The notes beneath the pieces are model-generated. The model had not been told where the DNA came from. It worked only from the letters and a program-made list of their open reading frames with translations, and made no database searches. 64,000 nucleotides of DNA from the NCBI RefSeq assembly GCF_031877795.1, contig NC_133971.1, positions 64,664,463-64,728,462 on the forward strand. Direction: 5' to 3'. Shown here piece after piece: positions 26,297 through 53,461 of the stretch. How positions within the stretch are numbered: the stretch's first letter is position 1; every line of letters starts with the position of its first letter. The translations under genes and the position numbers were made by a program. The DNA comes from Strix aluco. Taxonomy: Eukaryota; Chordata; Aves; Strigiformes; Strigidae.

Positions 26297-27889
26297 TGTG
26301 CTGGGTTTGTGTGGTGGGATTTTTGGTAGCAGGGGAGTGGGCTATAGTGGTGGCCCCCTGTGAGAAGCTTCTTGTAAGCTCATGCCAGCTCCAAGTTGGA
26401 CCCATCTCTGGCCAAGGCTGAGCCAACTAGTGATGGTGGCTGCGCCTCTGCAATAACATATTTAAGAAGGAGAACTTAGGAGGGAGTTGGGACTTGTGAC
26501 CAAGAGTTACCAGAAAGACACCTATGTAAACATTGACATCAGTGGGAGGAAGGAAGGTGAAGGGGGGGAGGTGCATCGGAGCAGAGAGCCCCCCTGTATC
26601 CCAGGGTGAGACAGCAGGGCCACCCATCCTGCTATCATGGAGGTCGCCAGTGGAGCAGAGATCTGCATGCGGCCTGTGGAGGACTCCACACGCTGGAGTA
26701 GGCGGCTGCACCCAAAGAAGCCCCCACTGTGGTAGTGCAGTGCTGGGAGGACTGCAGCACGAAGGGATGACCCACACCAGAGCATCTTGAGAAGAATGCA
26801 TCCTGTGAGGAGGACTCATGATGGAGAAAGTTTGTGGAGGACTGTCTCCTGTGAGAGGGGAACCACATGGAGTAAGGGAGTGCTTCCCCCTCCCTTGGAG
26901 GATGTGGTGGACTGACCGAAACTCCCCTGTTACCATAAATTTGGTCTCAAAAGAACCCCCTAAGACTTAGTTTGAAGTTTTAGAAGGCAGGCATTCTTTA
27001 TTGCAGCATTGGAAGCATGGGGGATCATTCCACCTAACGTGCATGCTGAAAGACAAAAGCACACTTGTTATATACAATAAAAGAAATGAATATTCATGTA
27101 ATTTCCGAGAAGTACACACCTATTTCCAGAGGATCTAATGCATATGTTAATACATTGCGCAAGGGTACTAAAATTTGGGGAAGGGTCTCTGAGGGGTTTC
27201 CATGGGGGTTTTCAGTGGTCTGTGGTGGTCCCTAGTGGTTGTTGAAGAGGTGTCTTAGTGTCCTTTCCATGAACTCTGAGGTTTTTTTCATATAAGGCCC
27301 CGTCTTGGCTCATTGCTCTGTCTGTAAAATTTCTCAGCTTTGTTATCTTTGACTGCCACAGGTGTCTGTTGGTTTCTCTGCCCTCCCCAGGATGTACCCA
27401 TCACAGCTGCAAAAATTATGTCCTCAGGTGTATTCTTATCTGAGGTCCCTTACAGCAATTATGTCCTTGGGTGAGCCTTACAGCAATTAGCACCAACTCT
27501 TCATAGGCATCAGCTAGCAGGCATCACCCCCATTCCCTGCCTCTGCGCTGTTGAGGGGAGGAGGTAGAGATGCAGAGAACAAAATTCAGCCTGGAAAGAA
27601 GGGAGGGGTGGGGGAAGGTGTTTTTAAAATGTAGTAACACTTCTCATTGTCTCGTTCTGTCTGTTAAGTGTTGTTGCTGTTAGTGTTTTGACCTAAAGCA
27701 AAGTTCTTTTTTCTTCCTCTAATGAGTCTTGTCTTTTGCCTGTGACCATAATAGGTGAGCCACCCATCCCTGTCCTCATCTGGATTCCTGAGCCTTTTGA
27801 TTCATTTTCTCCCTCCCAGCACTGGGGGGGTAAGGGGTGGGTGAACAGCTGCGTGGTGCTCAGTTGTCCTCTGGGCTCAAACCATGACA
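26297..27889 (+). mobile_element. Avian ERVL-type LTR, interrupted by a second LTR
   Basis: Begins TGTGCTGGGTTTGTGTGG and ends AAACCATGACA. The body matches a common avian LTR family I recognise, with GGCCAAGGCTGAGCCAACTA, the TATTTAAGAAGG TATA region at 26459, repeated GGAG...GACTG units, the GAGGAGGTAGAGA block and GAAGGGAGGGGTGGGGG at about 27600. Flanks AGTGT (26292-26296) and AGTGC (27890-27894) form a 4-of-5 target duplication. The sequence is split by the 599-bp insertion at 26928-27526; without it the element is about 990 bp. Confidence 0.82.
26928..27526 (-). mobile_element. Solo LTR nested inside the 26297-27889 LTR
   Basis: A 599-bp TG...CA element placed between two parts of the host LTR that are continuous in its family consensus. 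It is flanked by CCCC (24-27 of the 269xx block on the left, 27527-27530 on the right), a 4-bp target duplication as expected of gamma-like class I ERVs; the C-run makes the exact length ambiguous. On the minus strand a TATATAA box (27068-27074) precedes AATAAA (26997-27002) by about 70 bases, so the LTR is antisense to its host. No internal genes. Confidence 0.82.
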
Positions 27890-29900
27890 AGTGCCTTCCT
27901 CTATGGGACAGTACCATCCAAGCACAGGCAGCTACTCAAAAAGACTTAGGTGCTTTCAGAAATAAAATTAAACTACATGTGAAAAGACTGACTGTGGAGT
28001 TGCTGGGGAAAGAGAGTATTCAGAATGAAAAAAGATCCATGCCAGCATAGTATGATAGGAGTTAAGACACAGATAAAGGTCAAGGTTAGGTGTAACTTGG
28101 TAAGGACAGATGGGCTGCATGATAAAGAAAGCAGCTATCAGCCGCCTTTACCTTCACATGTGTGCAGGGATCTGGCGGTTGTGCTCCTCTGCCTGTGAGA
28201 CCTTGCACAGGGAGGGAGGGAGGGAAGAGAGTGGAGAGAGGGAGAGAGGGAGGAGCAGTCCCCGCTCTGTATGTCTGGGTCCATGTGCCTGCTTGTTCCC
28301 TGACCTGAGATAGAGGGGGTAATGGCCAGCTGTGGTACAGGTGTCCCTCCCTCATCCAGATTTTGGATGAATCTGAGTACTTCCTTGCCATTGCATAAAT
28401 CTAACCCTGTTAGCAAAAACTTTTCCTGTTATTTAAATAAGCTTGAATCTGGCTAACTTACCAAAATATGAGTTATGTATTCTGCATAATAACTGAGTAA
28501 TTTGTATTCAAATGTATTCATTGTAGACAGCAATTGTAGAAAGGTAAGAACTTGCTACAGTGTATTTTGCTAATACAGATAGCTCTGTCTTGATATAATG
28601 GAAAAAGGAAGCCCATTTAAGACACCATTCATCAACAAAACCACTACCCATGCTATGTTTTAAAAATCTATTGAATTTTAGAACTGCACTCAATTAAAAT
28701 AAACTACAAATTAAAAACTGGAAACCAATTTAAGTCACAGAAAATAAATGGAATTCACTGAGTATTCAGTTTGTCATCCTTTCTTTTGGAAAACTGGCCT
28801 GATTCAAGTCAGCTAACAACTGGGCCATAATATTGTTCACCTGTATGCCTCTACCGTAACAGCATTAATGACTGGCTGTATTCATAAATTAAATCAGCAG
28901 AACAGTAAACATGGACAAATAACTAAAATAACCCCTGAACCCTGGCTGCTGCATATATTTGTAGCTGGCAGATGGTATAGAGTTGTATATTCTTCACTGA
29001 ACATTCTTATATATGTATTTCTAGAGGTGAAAATTGCTTTTTTCCTCAGCTAAATATTGTCATACAAGGGCCAGGATCAATTGTTTAAACAGAACCCAGA
29101 TGGACAGGATCTCTTGCATTTTCACTCATTACAATTATTTTTTAATTACAGAGATGTGTTCAGTTAGACTGAATACAATCATACTGACACTGACTTTCCT
29201 TTGGAAAGAAGGTGCAAACTCTGCATGAATCTACTGAATTCACTGTCAGTAAAAGAAGGCTGAATCAATGTATATTTTAGACTTGCAATTGAATCCTTTT
29301 AAAACCTTAATTTTTGTAGTCTTCCTAGACACAGTAAAATCTGCACGTCCTCCCAGTAACGTGCAGAAGCCATTGCACCTTTGCTTCTTGGGTAGCATAT
29401 CAAATGCTCGATCACTCAGGCTGCTTCAGTGCCTAGTGAGTATATGAGCATGTAAATATGTAATTGCGAAAGACTCCTTACGCTTGCAATTTTTAAATCA
29501 GTTAATATCAGCAATGTATTTTCTGAAAAAAAAAAATAGTGAAAATATAATATTGTCATTTGACATGACAGGACAAGATTTCCGACATCAGTAAAGCACG
29601 AGAACAACTTTGAGCTTCAGCTTGTTGGTATTTAGCAGACATCCATTACCCTTGCTGGTGGTGCCACTGCATTGGATAGCGCATGAAAACATCCACTTGG
29701 TTTTAACGGAGAGTATTTTCTTTCTACGTGTGTAACACACTACTCGTACCCCTCTCCCCCAAGCACACTGAAGTGCAACAGAAATATCTGGTAATTACGG
29801 CAAAAACATGGGCACCACTTCCAGCTGCCAGTCACTTCTGGAAAAAAAAAAAAAAAAGTTAATGAATCAGGAAATTTTGTGAAGAATGCCAAGCTGGAAA
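27890..29900. other. Intergenic DNA upstream of ISOC1 CpG island
   Basis: No gene seen. Contains a purine-rich GGGA/GAGA low-complexity stretch around 28200-28255 and AT-rich DNA beyond it. Distal regulatory elements are possible but nothing specific can be read. Confidence 0.5.
28200..28256. repeat. Purine-rich (GGGA/GAGA) low-complexity tract
   Basis: Repeated GGGA and GAGAGGGAGA units; polypurine simple sequence. Confidence 0.75.
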
Positions 29901-30617
29901 GGATAAAATGCGGGGATGCATTGCATCCTGCTCGCGTCTCATCTGTGGATGCAATAGAAGGTTCAGAGCCTCACCGTGCAGCAGCCCGTGTACCTCCCGC
30001 TGTTCAGAAACTAAGATTTCTGAAGAAAGCCTCGTGTTACACTCAACAACCGGTTTCCGTACCGGGAGAGCGAACAACCGATCCCCATCCAGATCTAGGA
30101 TCAGGCTGGATCATGCCTGAAAGAAAGCGGGCATTTTCCAGCCTCTATCAACAGGTCCCTCCTCAGTTCCGCGGGTCGCGGCCGCGCCCGTCCCCGCCAC
30201 GGAGCCCGGCAGCCCTCCCTCCCTCGCCAGCCGCACCGCTCGGCGCGCCGCTCCCCGCCGCCGCCACCGCCCGACGGCGCGCCGCGCTCCCGGTCCCCTG
30301 CGCCCCCACCGCTTCACCGCAGCGGGGTGCGCGCCGGCGAGGGACGAGCTGCCTGCCCGCCGTGCCGAGGCCACGACGGGGCCGCCGCAGCGGGAGGTGC
30401 CCTTAGCCTCCCGCCGCCTGCCCCTCCCCGGGGGACCCGGGCTCTCCCCGTCGGCCCAGACGAGGGCAGGCGTTTGGGTGAGGGCTGCTCCTCCGGCCGC
30501 CCGCTAGAGGGGAGGCACCCGCCCTCCGAGGAGGAGCGGCGGCGGGAGAGCCTGCCCGACGGAATCGCCCCGGCAGCGCACGCGCCCCCGAGGGCTCGCG
30601 GGGCAGGGCCGGGCCCC

Positions 30618-30782
30618 ATGGCGAGGAGGAGGAGGAGGAGGAGCAGGAGCAGACGTATCGGGGATTGGGGGCCGCCGGCGCCGCCCGCCCGGCTTGGGGG
30701 AGGAGGCGGCAGGAGGAGGAGTGGCGGCGCGGGCCGCAGAGAGCTGGCAGGGCTGGGATCGGCTCGGCGCGGCTGCCCCTGA
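30618..30782 (+). other. Upstream ORF in ISOC1 5' leader
   Basis: An ATG in a good context (CCCCATGG) opens a 54-codon, arginine-rich frame whose TGA (30780-30782) ends two bases before the ISOC1 ATG. It is in a different frame from ISOC1. Whether it lies in the mRNA depends on the transcription start site, which is unknown. If transcribed, it could reduce ISOC1 translation. There is no sign that its peptide is functional. Confidence 0.4.
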
Positions 30783-30784
30783 AG

Positions 30785-44987
<14,203 letters not shown>

Positions 44988-46340
44988 AGAGGATGAAGAG
45001 GAAGTAGATCTCATTGTCATCTTTAAGGAGGAAGGAAAGCTGTAAGCGCACATGTATACCTTCTTTCACTAAGACTTTGGTAGAAGTGAAAAATTAAAAA
45101 TTGACATACTCGTGCTTGCCTTAGCAAAATTGTCTGGTTATACGTCTGGGTGCCAGTATGTTCTGTTTAGTTACAGCTGTCAGAGGTATTGGGTACCGTA
45201 GGACCTTTTTGTTGTCAAATTTTCTTCTTTATTTAAAAGGCAAAAATTAACAGAGGTGCCTGCTAGTCTATACCATACACTGATTGTAACAGCTCCAAAA
45301 AGTGAATATTTCTGTGACACCTCTTGATTGTGCACTTTGTAAAAGTGTTCTGTGATACTCCAGTTTACTTTTGTACTAATAGAAGATAATTATGTATTGG
45401 ATAGATGTGATGAAATATGATTTAATGTTTTATGTAAATTAAGTATTTTAATAGGGCATAAGTTAAAACATAGTAAGATATATGGACTACATGTGTGCTG
45501 TTGTTCTCTAGAACAAAATTTAAGCACTTTGCTTCATAGACAAGACACACACATCTAGCAGCAGCTGATGTTTGATTGCTGTAGGTAGATGAAGCCTGAA
45601 TCATGACTTCCACTTATTCTGATATTGACTGCCCAACCTGTATTTCACTTAAGTGTACACAAACAGAAAACTGTCCTTTAATGAGTTCTTTATAAACAAC
45701 TAGTGTAAACTCCTTCAGAACTAGCAGAAGGTTACCAAAACTTTAAATACATTGGTAAGTACGCTAAGGATGTTAAAGAACAAAAGCTTTTCAGCTTCAA
45801 GTGCTGAATCTACTACTATATATAGATTCATTTTGTGGGGTTGTTACCCCATTTTAGTTAGATTGAATAATTTCTTCTGATTTACTCATTTGGCCAAGCA
45901 AGCTCTGAAAGAAACCTCAGCTTCTCTAGGTTTTGCTCTTTTTTTGTGGGCTGCAGCTGGGTGGACTTTGAATGGAATCTGGCCTAAAAGCATTCTTCAG
46001 CAAAATAACGTCTTTAACTTGATGATATATATATTTTCTGTCTAGAACCAATCTTTTAACACATGGTTTTTCATAAAGGCACTTCCTTCATGTTCCAGTG
46101 GTTTAAACAATGTTGTATAAAGTTTACAGTGTGACTGAGACACTTATTTTTTTAAAAGAGTACTAGAAGATGTCATACTGAACACAGATCTTTTTGGTAG
46201 AGAAGCAATTAGAGTACATGTATTGTTTTAAAATGCTTATTTTCCCCACAAGGTGGCTCTAAAAGAATTGTTTCAGAGAGTTATAACCTTTATATGTTTA
46301 AAACAAATAAAATGTTAACATTTTCTGTCTCTCTTACGCT
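44988..46340 (+). other. ISOC1: ISOC1 3' UTR with candidate poly(A) signal
   Basis: AT-rich sequence after the stop, with AATAAA at 46306-46311 followed by a T/G-rich stretch. This is the best-placed signal I see; alternative ends are possible. Confidence 0.5.
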
Positions 46341-49300
46341 TGTGATATTTATTGAAGAGCAAATGCTGAAAGCTGTGTTTGCCACAGACCTTACTCTGTT
46401 TTGTGCAGCTGTGGAATTTCTATAGATATCATGGGAGTTTTATGTAAACATCAAAGGTGGATAATGTCTACTAATACTTGTCTTCTGCATCTAGTTACAG
46501 TGTTATTTAGTGGTCCAAAAGACGAATGAATGTTATGCGTCAAGCTGAAGGCAGGGAGGAGAGTTGAGTTGAAGAACCATTGTCCTCTATCACTGACCTA
46601 CTTTTTACTTTCTTTTCTGGTATATTAATCACGTTGCCTAGCAGTATAAAGTCCACTTATATAAATCAACAGCTGTGCACAAACTATAAATTTCTTATGA
46701 AATAATGGTTTTATTTCTTCTTTTTTTATTCTTACCTTTATGTGTTGATGGTACCTAGAGTTAGTAATTGAAGGAAAAATTATAACAGTTTTTTTACACA
46801 TTTATTTTTGGAGCAGTATCAACTTCCTCAATAACAAATACATGGGTTTTTACGAGATAATTGTATTTGTTGCTAAAAAATTACCATTTTTATACAAACA
46901 TAAGTTGGAGGACAGATGTCACAAGTACCTTTGCATACAGCCCTTTCCAAACTAAGGTTTTTAGCAGAAGGGGAATTACTTGGTAGCAAGATGTCACTAG
47001 AGAAGAATCTATAAAATACATTTACTTTTTTTTAGTATTTGCATAGTCTTCTGTGGCAAACTAGATTTTTCTCGAGGTCCTTAATTTGTGAGTTTTTTCC
47101 ATATGCTTAAAAAATAAGAATGCAGGAATACCCAGTGTTAGGCTATAAAACTGAGCTTAGATGTGAATTTAGAGACAGAATGGTTGAAGTCTTTCTTCAT
47201 TAGATGGGTGTGTTAATCAGCATCACATAGATCATTCAGATGAGATTCCAAGAGTGTTTATTTAAAAAGAATGGAAAAAGTGTTGCCATATTTCTCTTAT
47301 GTTAAGTAAGTTTATTCACAGGAGAGAATTTCCTTTCCTTCTTTATGCTCTAACTCATCTGTAGTTTCTGTTCTCTGACAAGTGGGTGTTCCCATGCAGT
47401 AGAATGGCAGAACTGAGTCGTGTGAGAAGAGGTCTGCAGGCTGTTGCATTATCTAGTGTAAGTACTGTTTTGCCCTGCAAGGATGTGAAATAAATTAATG
47501 AAATAACACAGAGGAGTATTGCTTAGGGATATACTCAGGTGGTTGTGAAGAAGCCTAATTCATCACTATCTTAAGTGCCAAGCTGTCCTTTATTTGAAGG
47601 CTTCACCACAGCTATGGCTAAGCAACATGATTGCCACCTGCTGTAGGTGGCTTCAGTGTAATTTCTCTTTCCGGGGAAGCAGGACAGTCCTTGATGGAGG
47701 AGGTTGGTTTATTTTCCTCTGTAGGTGTTCTGCTTCTGTGCAAAGTTGCTGATGTATTGTTGGTCTCACTGGAGTACCTGCTGTATAAATTCTGCACTAA
47801 ATATAATAATAGGCATGTGCATGATTAGTTTTTCTATGCTAAACCCTTACAAAGATGAGTGCTTCTTTTCTTATTGGGACAGTTTAGGTTTGAGTTTAAA
47901 ATATGATCTTGTCTATTCACAGAACCATGGTTCTTTTATTTTTTCCACCCGTATGATAATTTTGTATGAACTAAAACAAGTAAGGTCTCCAGTACTGTTT
48001 GCAAAACCTGACAACAGAGAATGAATAAAAAATCAGCTGTTGCTAGCCAGTGTTTTCAGTTATGGACATCACAAATGGTTGGAGAAATGATGCTGTGGTA
48101 CTGCTCCACCTTCATTTCTGTACTTGCATGACAGTAGTTCTCAGGTAACTGCGCACTTAAATAAATCATGCTGCGTATTGAGTATGTTTCCTATTAGACA
48201 TTAGGGTGGTGCCCTCTCCTTCCCGCCCTGCGCATATTTATTACATTGACTAAACAATGACATTAACCTTTTGGGAGACAAGAATTAAGATCAATCTTCT
48301 CTTTTTGATGCAAGCACTCTCGTTTTTTCTTTTAGAAGCCTCATAGACTTTTTTTTCAAGATTTTTGTTGAACTGAAACTCTTTTACTGCTATGGATTTG
48401 TTCTCTTATGTAAGAGATGATCGTTCTTTGTTGCTTTAAAAACTTAGTTTCGATTAAGCATGAAGTAATAGCTGGAGCTGTGGAGCCCTGAAGAAAGGCA
48501 AATGATATTAAGGACGATTAAGGCTTTTACTTTGATAAGCACTGATGCCAACTAATACTGTTACGTAGTTCACTTCTCATTCTTCAGAGTATTTTCTACT
48601 ATATTAATTGCTATGACAGTGACAGAAGATGTCAGTGATTTGTAGAATCTGGGGGGAGCGGGGGGGGGTTCCCTCTGGCTAAATTAGAGATAACCTATAC
48701 TAGATGGGTATAACAGATGTCCTTCAGATATGTTTAGAACATCTGCTCTGCAAATAGGCTAGTGTAGGAAATCCTTGAAAAAAACCATTGTTTTGGTTGT
48801 CCAGTGCTGGTTTCTTCTTAATAATCTCTGAAATGTTATACTTTCATGAAGGTGTTGTTAGACCTTTCTGTAATCTCAAGAAGTGCTTCTGGTACAGCAG
48901 AGGTTGCAACTGATAGTATGCTCCTGCTTCTTTTAGGACAGAACTATGTATATATATACATACTCATTTGAACTGTATAACTTAGTTTTTTATATGAGAT
49001 AAAGGAATATTTGCAAAGGACTGCTGTGAATAGAAGGAAGTTATTAAGTATTAGCATGCTTAGGTCAGCTTAATAGATCTACTAAAACCGCCAGGATTGG
49101 CAGCTCTCCTGCCGCTGACAGCATTAGGCTTTGCTTTTAATCTGTTCAAGAGAGAAGATTGAGCAAACAAATGAAGAGAGCAGTTAATAGATGATGAAAT
49201 ACAAAGAGAAAATGTGAAAGAAAACTTGTTTTCTAATTATTACTGGTTTGGTTTTTTTCTTATGAGGATGTTAAGAAGCTGGAACACTTGTTAACGAAGA

Positions 49301-52300
49301 ATTACATACCCTAAGCTTGTAGAAACTGAGTAGGTCACAGCAGTCCTTGCCTCTGTCTTGCTGTGCATTTTAGTCCTTTCCTGGAGTTATTTTACCTTGT
49401 TTTCATTACCTTATAAATGTCCAAACAGCAGCTAAGCTTTTTGGCTCTGAGTATTGCAAAGATTGCCAACTGGGAGAGTAAATATTCTGCTGTCAAAACA
49501 GAAAAGAAGTGGAAGGTGTTGGAGGAAAGACTGAAGATCACCGCATACTCAGCACTGACATGCCTGAGGCAGGTATGAACTGTTAACCTGCACTGTGGTT
49601 TCAAGAGCTCTCAACTGAGACTTTGACAAACCGAAAGCTTTCTGAAAACAAAGGTAGCTCATTACGATTGGAATGATTTTACCTGTCTAGGACATAGATT
49701 TTTACAGCTAAAAAATCTTTGTACACCTGAAATGAAGTGAGTTAAAACTAAGTTGGTGCCACTCATCTGGCACCATTGTGATGGGTGTGGATTGTTAGAT
49801 GGAGTCAAAATCCATTAGAAATGGCCTCTCGCTGTGTTGCCACAGGGAAGTAGACATTTGCAATTAATCCAAGTGAGAATATTGGAACTATTGTTTTCAG
49901 AAAGATTTGCTTGTTCAGGTTCACAAAGCTCTTCGTAAAACCTTAGTTCAGCTGAACTCTTGAAGTTGGAATTTGAAATACTGTTCAGGCATCTAGAAAA
50001 GCAGGTGTTTGGCTATCAGGTTGTTTCCATACTTCATAGGAGCTTATTAAAATTAAATGTAATGCTGTCATTACTTTGAAGTTCTAATATGTACCTGTTT
50101 GTGTCCCTATAAAACACAGACATTCTGGCCTTCAGATTTTGATCCACAATTTAATGTTTTCATTGGGTATTCTAGTATTTTCAGTGGAATTTGAATTGAG
50201 GTGTTGCAGACAGGGAAGACTCTATTCAGGTTTCCTTCCAAGTTATAAAGTAGGAAACATTGCTGATGGGAAGAACCAGGGAATAAGCTGTCTAACAGTT
50301 CACCAGAGTGTTTAACCAACGCATGGCATCAGTATTTCCACTTTATGTCTCCGACTAACTTAAAGACAAACTTAGAGTCCTTTCAGACATTATCAGTGTG
50401 TGTGTGTGGATATGTACAGTGGCATTGTTTAGTTTTGGTATATTTGGACTGAGGCACTGAAAATCTTGTAATGTTTATCATGTTGAGTCTTCCTAGTCAA
50501 AATCCTTTTATCCAAGGAACCAAAGGAGAAAGACAATCTAAAATTGGGTTAGCAGTGAGGAAAGTGTTACCGCTGAAACGGTAGATACAGATTTATGCTC
50601 TAGGTGCCTACTGACTCAATACTCAAGGTGCCATCACTTGTGAATGTCATGCCCCAAATACCATAAAGTACCCACACTGTTCTAGTAGTTTTTAATAAAT
50701 GTGTTTGGGCTGGTATGATTAAAATGAGCAGTTTCACTAAAATTACTAAAATCATCAGAAACAACATCACAGGAGATGCATTGCTTGTAATCTAGTAAGA
50801 CTGTGCTAACCAGGTAGACTAGACTATTATGTTGCTGCACAAAGTTTCTTTATGCAAAAAAGAACCCATTGTAAAGATTGTAACTTGTATTTCTGCAAGT
50901 CTAGTGCAAGGATTAGTATATTAAAAATTCCAACGTAAGTAAATAGTTAAATGGGTAAAATCTCACTCCTCTGTACTATATGGGTGTTTTACCGTTTAAC
51001 TGAACAGGACAGGCCGTCAGACTCTTGTGTTTGGAAATGAGTGGTCTACTGAGCTCTGGCATAGCAGCATGGTGCTGAAGCCCAGTACAGTTCTGGGATT
51101 GATGCAGCTACCTCTGGTGGTGGTGCTAATTCCTCCCTGCTCTGGTTTCTCTGGCAAGCGCCAACACACTCACTAACTGAATAATGACAAAGTGGATTCT
51201 GAGTAGGCTGCTGCAAATATGTATTACATGTTGTAAGTTTTAAGTTTTCATACAATTAAAAGGAAATTGGTGCCCTGTCATGTCAAGGAGCTAACAGGTA
51301 TGTCCGTTAGTACTAAACTAAATGGGATGTACTTAAGATAGAAGCTGAGAATAAAAAGTGTGTCTGAAGTTAAGGATTTTCCTTCCCTCTGCCTCCCCCC
51401 ACCCCACCCCTTTGACAATCCCCCTTCCTCTCCCTAAGTAAGAAGTAGAAAAGATTTGCTTAAAGCATGTCAAGAGAAGAAGGAGAATTTGATTTAATCT
51501 GCATCATGGTTGGATTCAGGTCACGAATCCATTACACTGCTGTTATCTTTGAATAGTATGTATCGTGAAGCAGCTCCAGTACAGTGAGCCACTCAACAGT
51601 GTCCATGGGTAGCTGTGACAGGAGGTGACAAGAAATATCAGTACCAGGACCATCCAGAGGCTCAGAGGAGGCTTTACCAGCTTCAGGGGATAGACCTTTG
51701 CAATGCACAGTATGTCACTGTATGGAAACATTGCAAGAAGCCTGTAAAAGCAAAATAGCAGATTTCCTCCTAGGAAGCAGAAGTAGTTCAATGCTTAGAT
51801 ACATATCTCTCTACTGGGGTGACATTAAAGGGAAGAGAGGCTAAAGTCTGCTGAGGAACCACTTTTCCCTCCTCAGTGATAAACATCTCTGAAAATTATG
51901 TGGAGGTTGAGCAACAGGCTGAAACTGAAAAGCTAAAGAGTAGCAGTTTTATTGTTTCAGATAGTTATTTTATTTTAATGAGTACTCAGGAGGGTACTCA
52001 ACCAATCTGCAATAGGGGTTGAGACCAACAGTGCGTGACAATTCAAAATCCCATGCTAGAACAACACTGAAGGTTTACCAGGTTCCAGTCTGTAAAATGA
52101 GATAGGGTTAGATAATTTTTCTGAAAAGCCATGATTTGTAAGGTTCACTGTATTCTATTAAATTCTTGTCCTTAATCATATATCTATGAAACATGGTTTC
52201 TCCTACAGTGTAATAATTTCTTTCAGAATGGCATATTTTAGTATATTTTTTAACTTATGAATATTAAAAGTGATGTTCCTATTATCAGTAGTTTAAAATA

Positions 52301-52557
52301 ATTGGCGAAGTTATCACAGGTTTACATAGTGAATTTTCTGATGAGGATAGCTAATTTGGTCTTGTAAGAATATATTTTCATATTAGAAAACATTTATACT
52401 TTGCGTATGGTAAGAAGAATGGCAGTAGCTGTGTTCTGCATTAATCATTAACTAAAATCCACACATTCCCAGTGGAAAGCTGACTAACAGCAGCTGAAGT
52501 GCTGTGCTAAAGTAACTTCTTCTGTGAAAAACCTGTTCTAAGCATGCAAAGCATGCA
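46341..52557. other. Intergenic DNA downstream of ISOC1
   Basis: AT-rich sequence with no exon chain recognised. A G-rich stretch at about 48651-48669 is the only composition outlier. Human ADAMTS19 lies further downstream of ISOC1, but I see no exon of it here. Confidence 0.55.
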
Positions 52558-53461
52558 AATCTTGATAAGGACATAGAAGAGTGTATTATTAGTAAATTCG
52601 CAGATGATCTGCATGAGGGTAGGGAGGCTCTACAGAGAGACTTGGATAGATTGGATCGGTGGGCCAATGTCAACAGGATGAGCTTCAGCAAGGCCCAGTG
52701 CCTGGTCCTGCACTTGGGCCACGACAACCCCATGCATGGCTACAGGCTTGGGGAGGTGTGGCTGGAGAGCTGTGTGGAAGAGAAGGATCTGGGGGTTCTA
52801 ATTGACAAGCAGCTGAACATGAGCCAGCAGTGTGCCCAGGTGGCCAAGAAAGCCAACAGCATCCTGGCTTGTATTAGAAATAGTGTGACCAGCAGAAGTA
52901 GGGAGGTGATAGTCCCCCTGTACTCTGCACTGGTGAGGCCACACCTGGAGTATTGTGTCCAGTTTTGGGCACCTCAATACGAGAGAGATATCGAGGTGCT
53001 GGAGCGAGTGCAGAGGAGGGCAACAAAGCTGGTGAAGGGCCTGGAGAACAAATCCTATGAGGAGCGATTGAAGGAGCTGGGACTGTTCAGTTTGAGGAAG
53101 AGAAGGCTGAGAGGAGACCTCATCACTCTCTACAACTACCTGAAAGGACATTGTAGAGAGGTTGGTGCTGGTCTCTTCTCACAGGCGATTAGTGACAGAA
53201 CAAGGGGGAACAGCTTTATACTGCAACAGGGGAGGTTTAGACTGGACATTAGGAAAAAATTTTTCACAGAAAGAGTGGTCAGACAGTGCAATAGGCTGCC
53301 CAGGGAGGTGGTAGAGTCCCCATCCCTGGATGTGTTTAAGGGTGGTTTAGATGAGATGTTGGTGGATATGGTGTAGGGGAGAACTTTGTAGAGTAGGGCT
53401 GATGGTTGGACTCGATGATCCCAAGGGTCTTTTCCAACCTGAATGATTCTATGATTCTATG
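52558..53461 (+). mobile_element. CR1 LINE, 5'-truncated copy
   Basis: The 3' part of a CR1 non-LTR retrotransposon. An open frame runs uninterrupted from 52561 to the TAG at 53374-53376 (272 codons including stop) and encodes the C-terminal end of the ORF2 reverse transcriptase: [63 protein letters not shown] and [13 protein letters not shown] stretch of the usual sequence after FADD (TKLGG...) seems missing. The 3' UTR ends with GGACTCGATGATCCCAAGGG and two ATTCTATG units (53446-53461), the CR1 3' hallmark. The intact frame suggests a fairly young insertion. Confidence 0.95.

Noticed and set aside
26427-26936. 169-codon minus-strand frame
   Set aside because: It lies antisense within a recognised LTR, which is non-coding.
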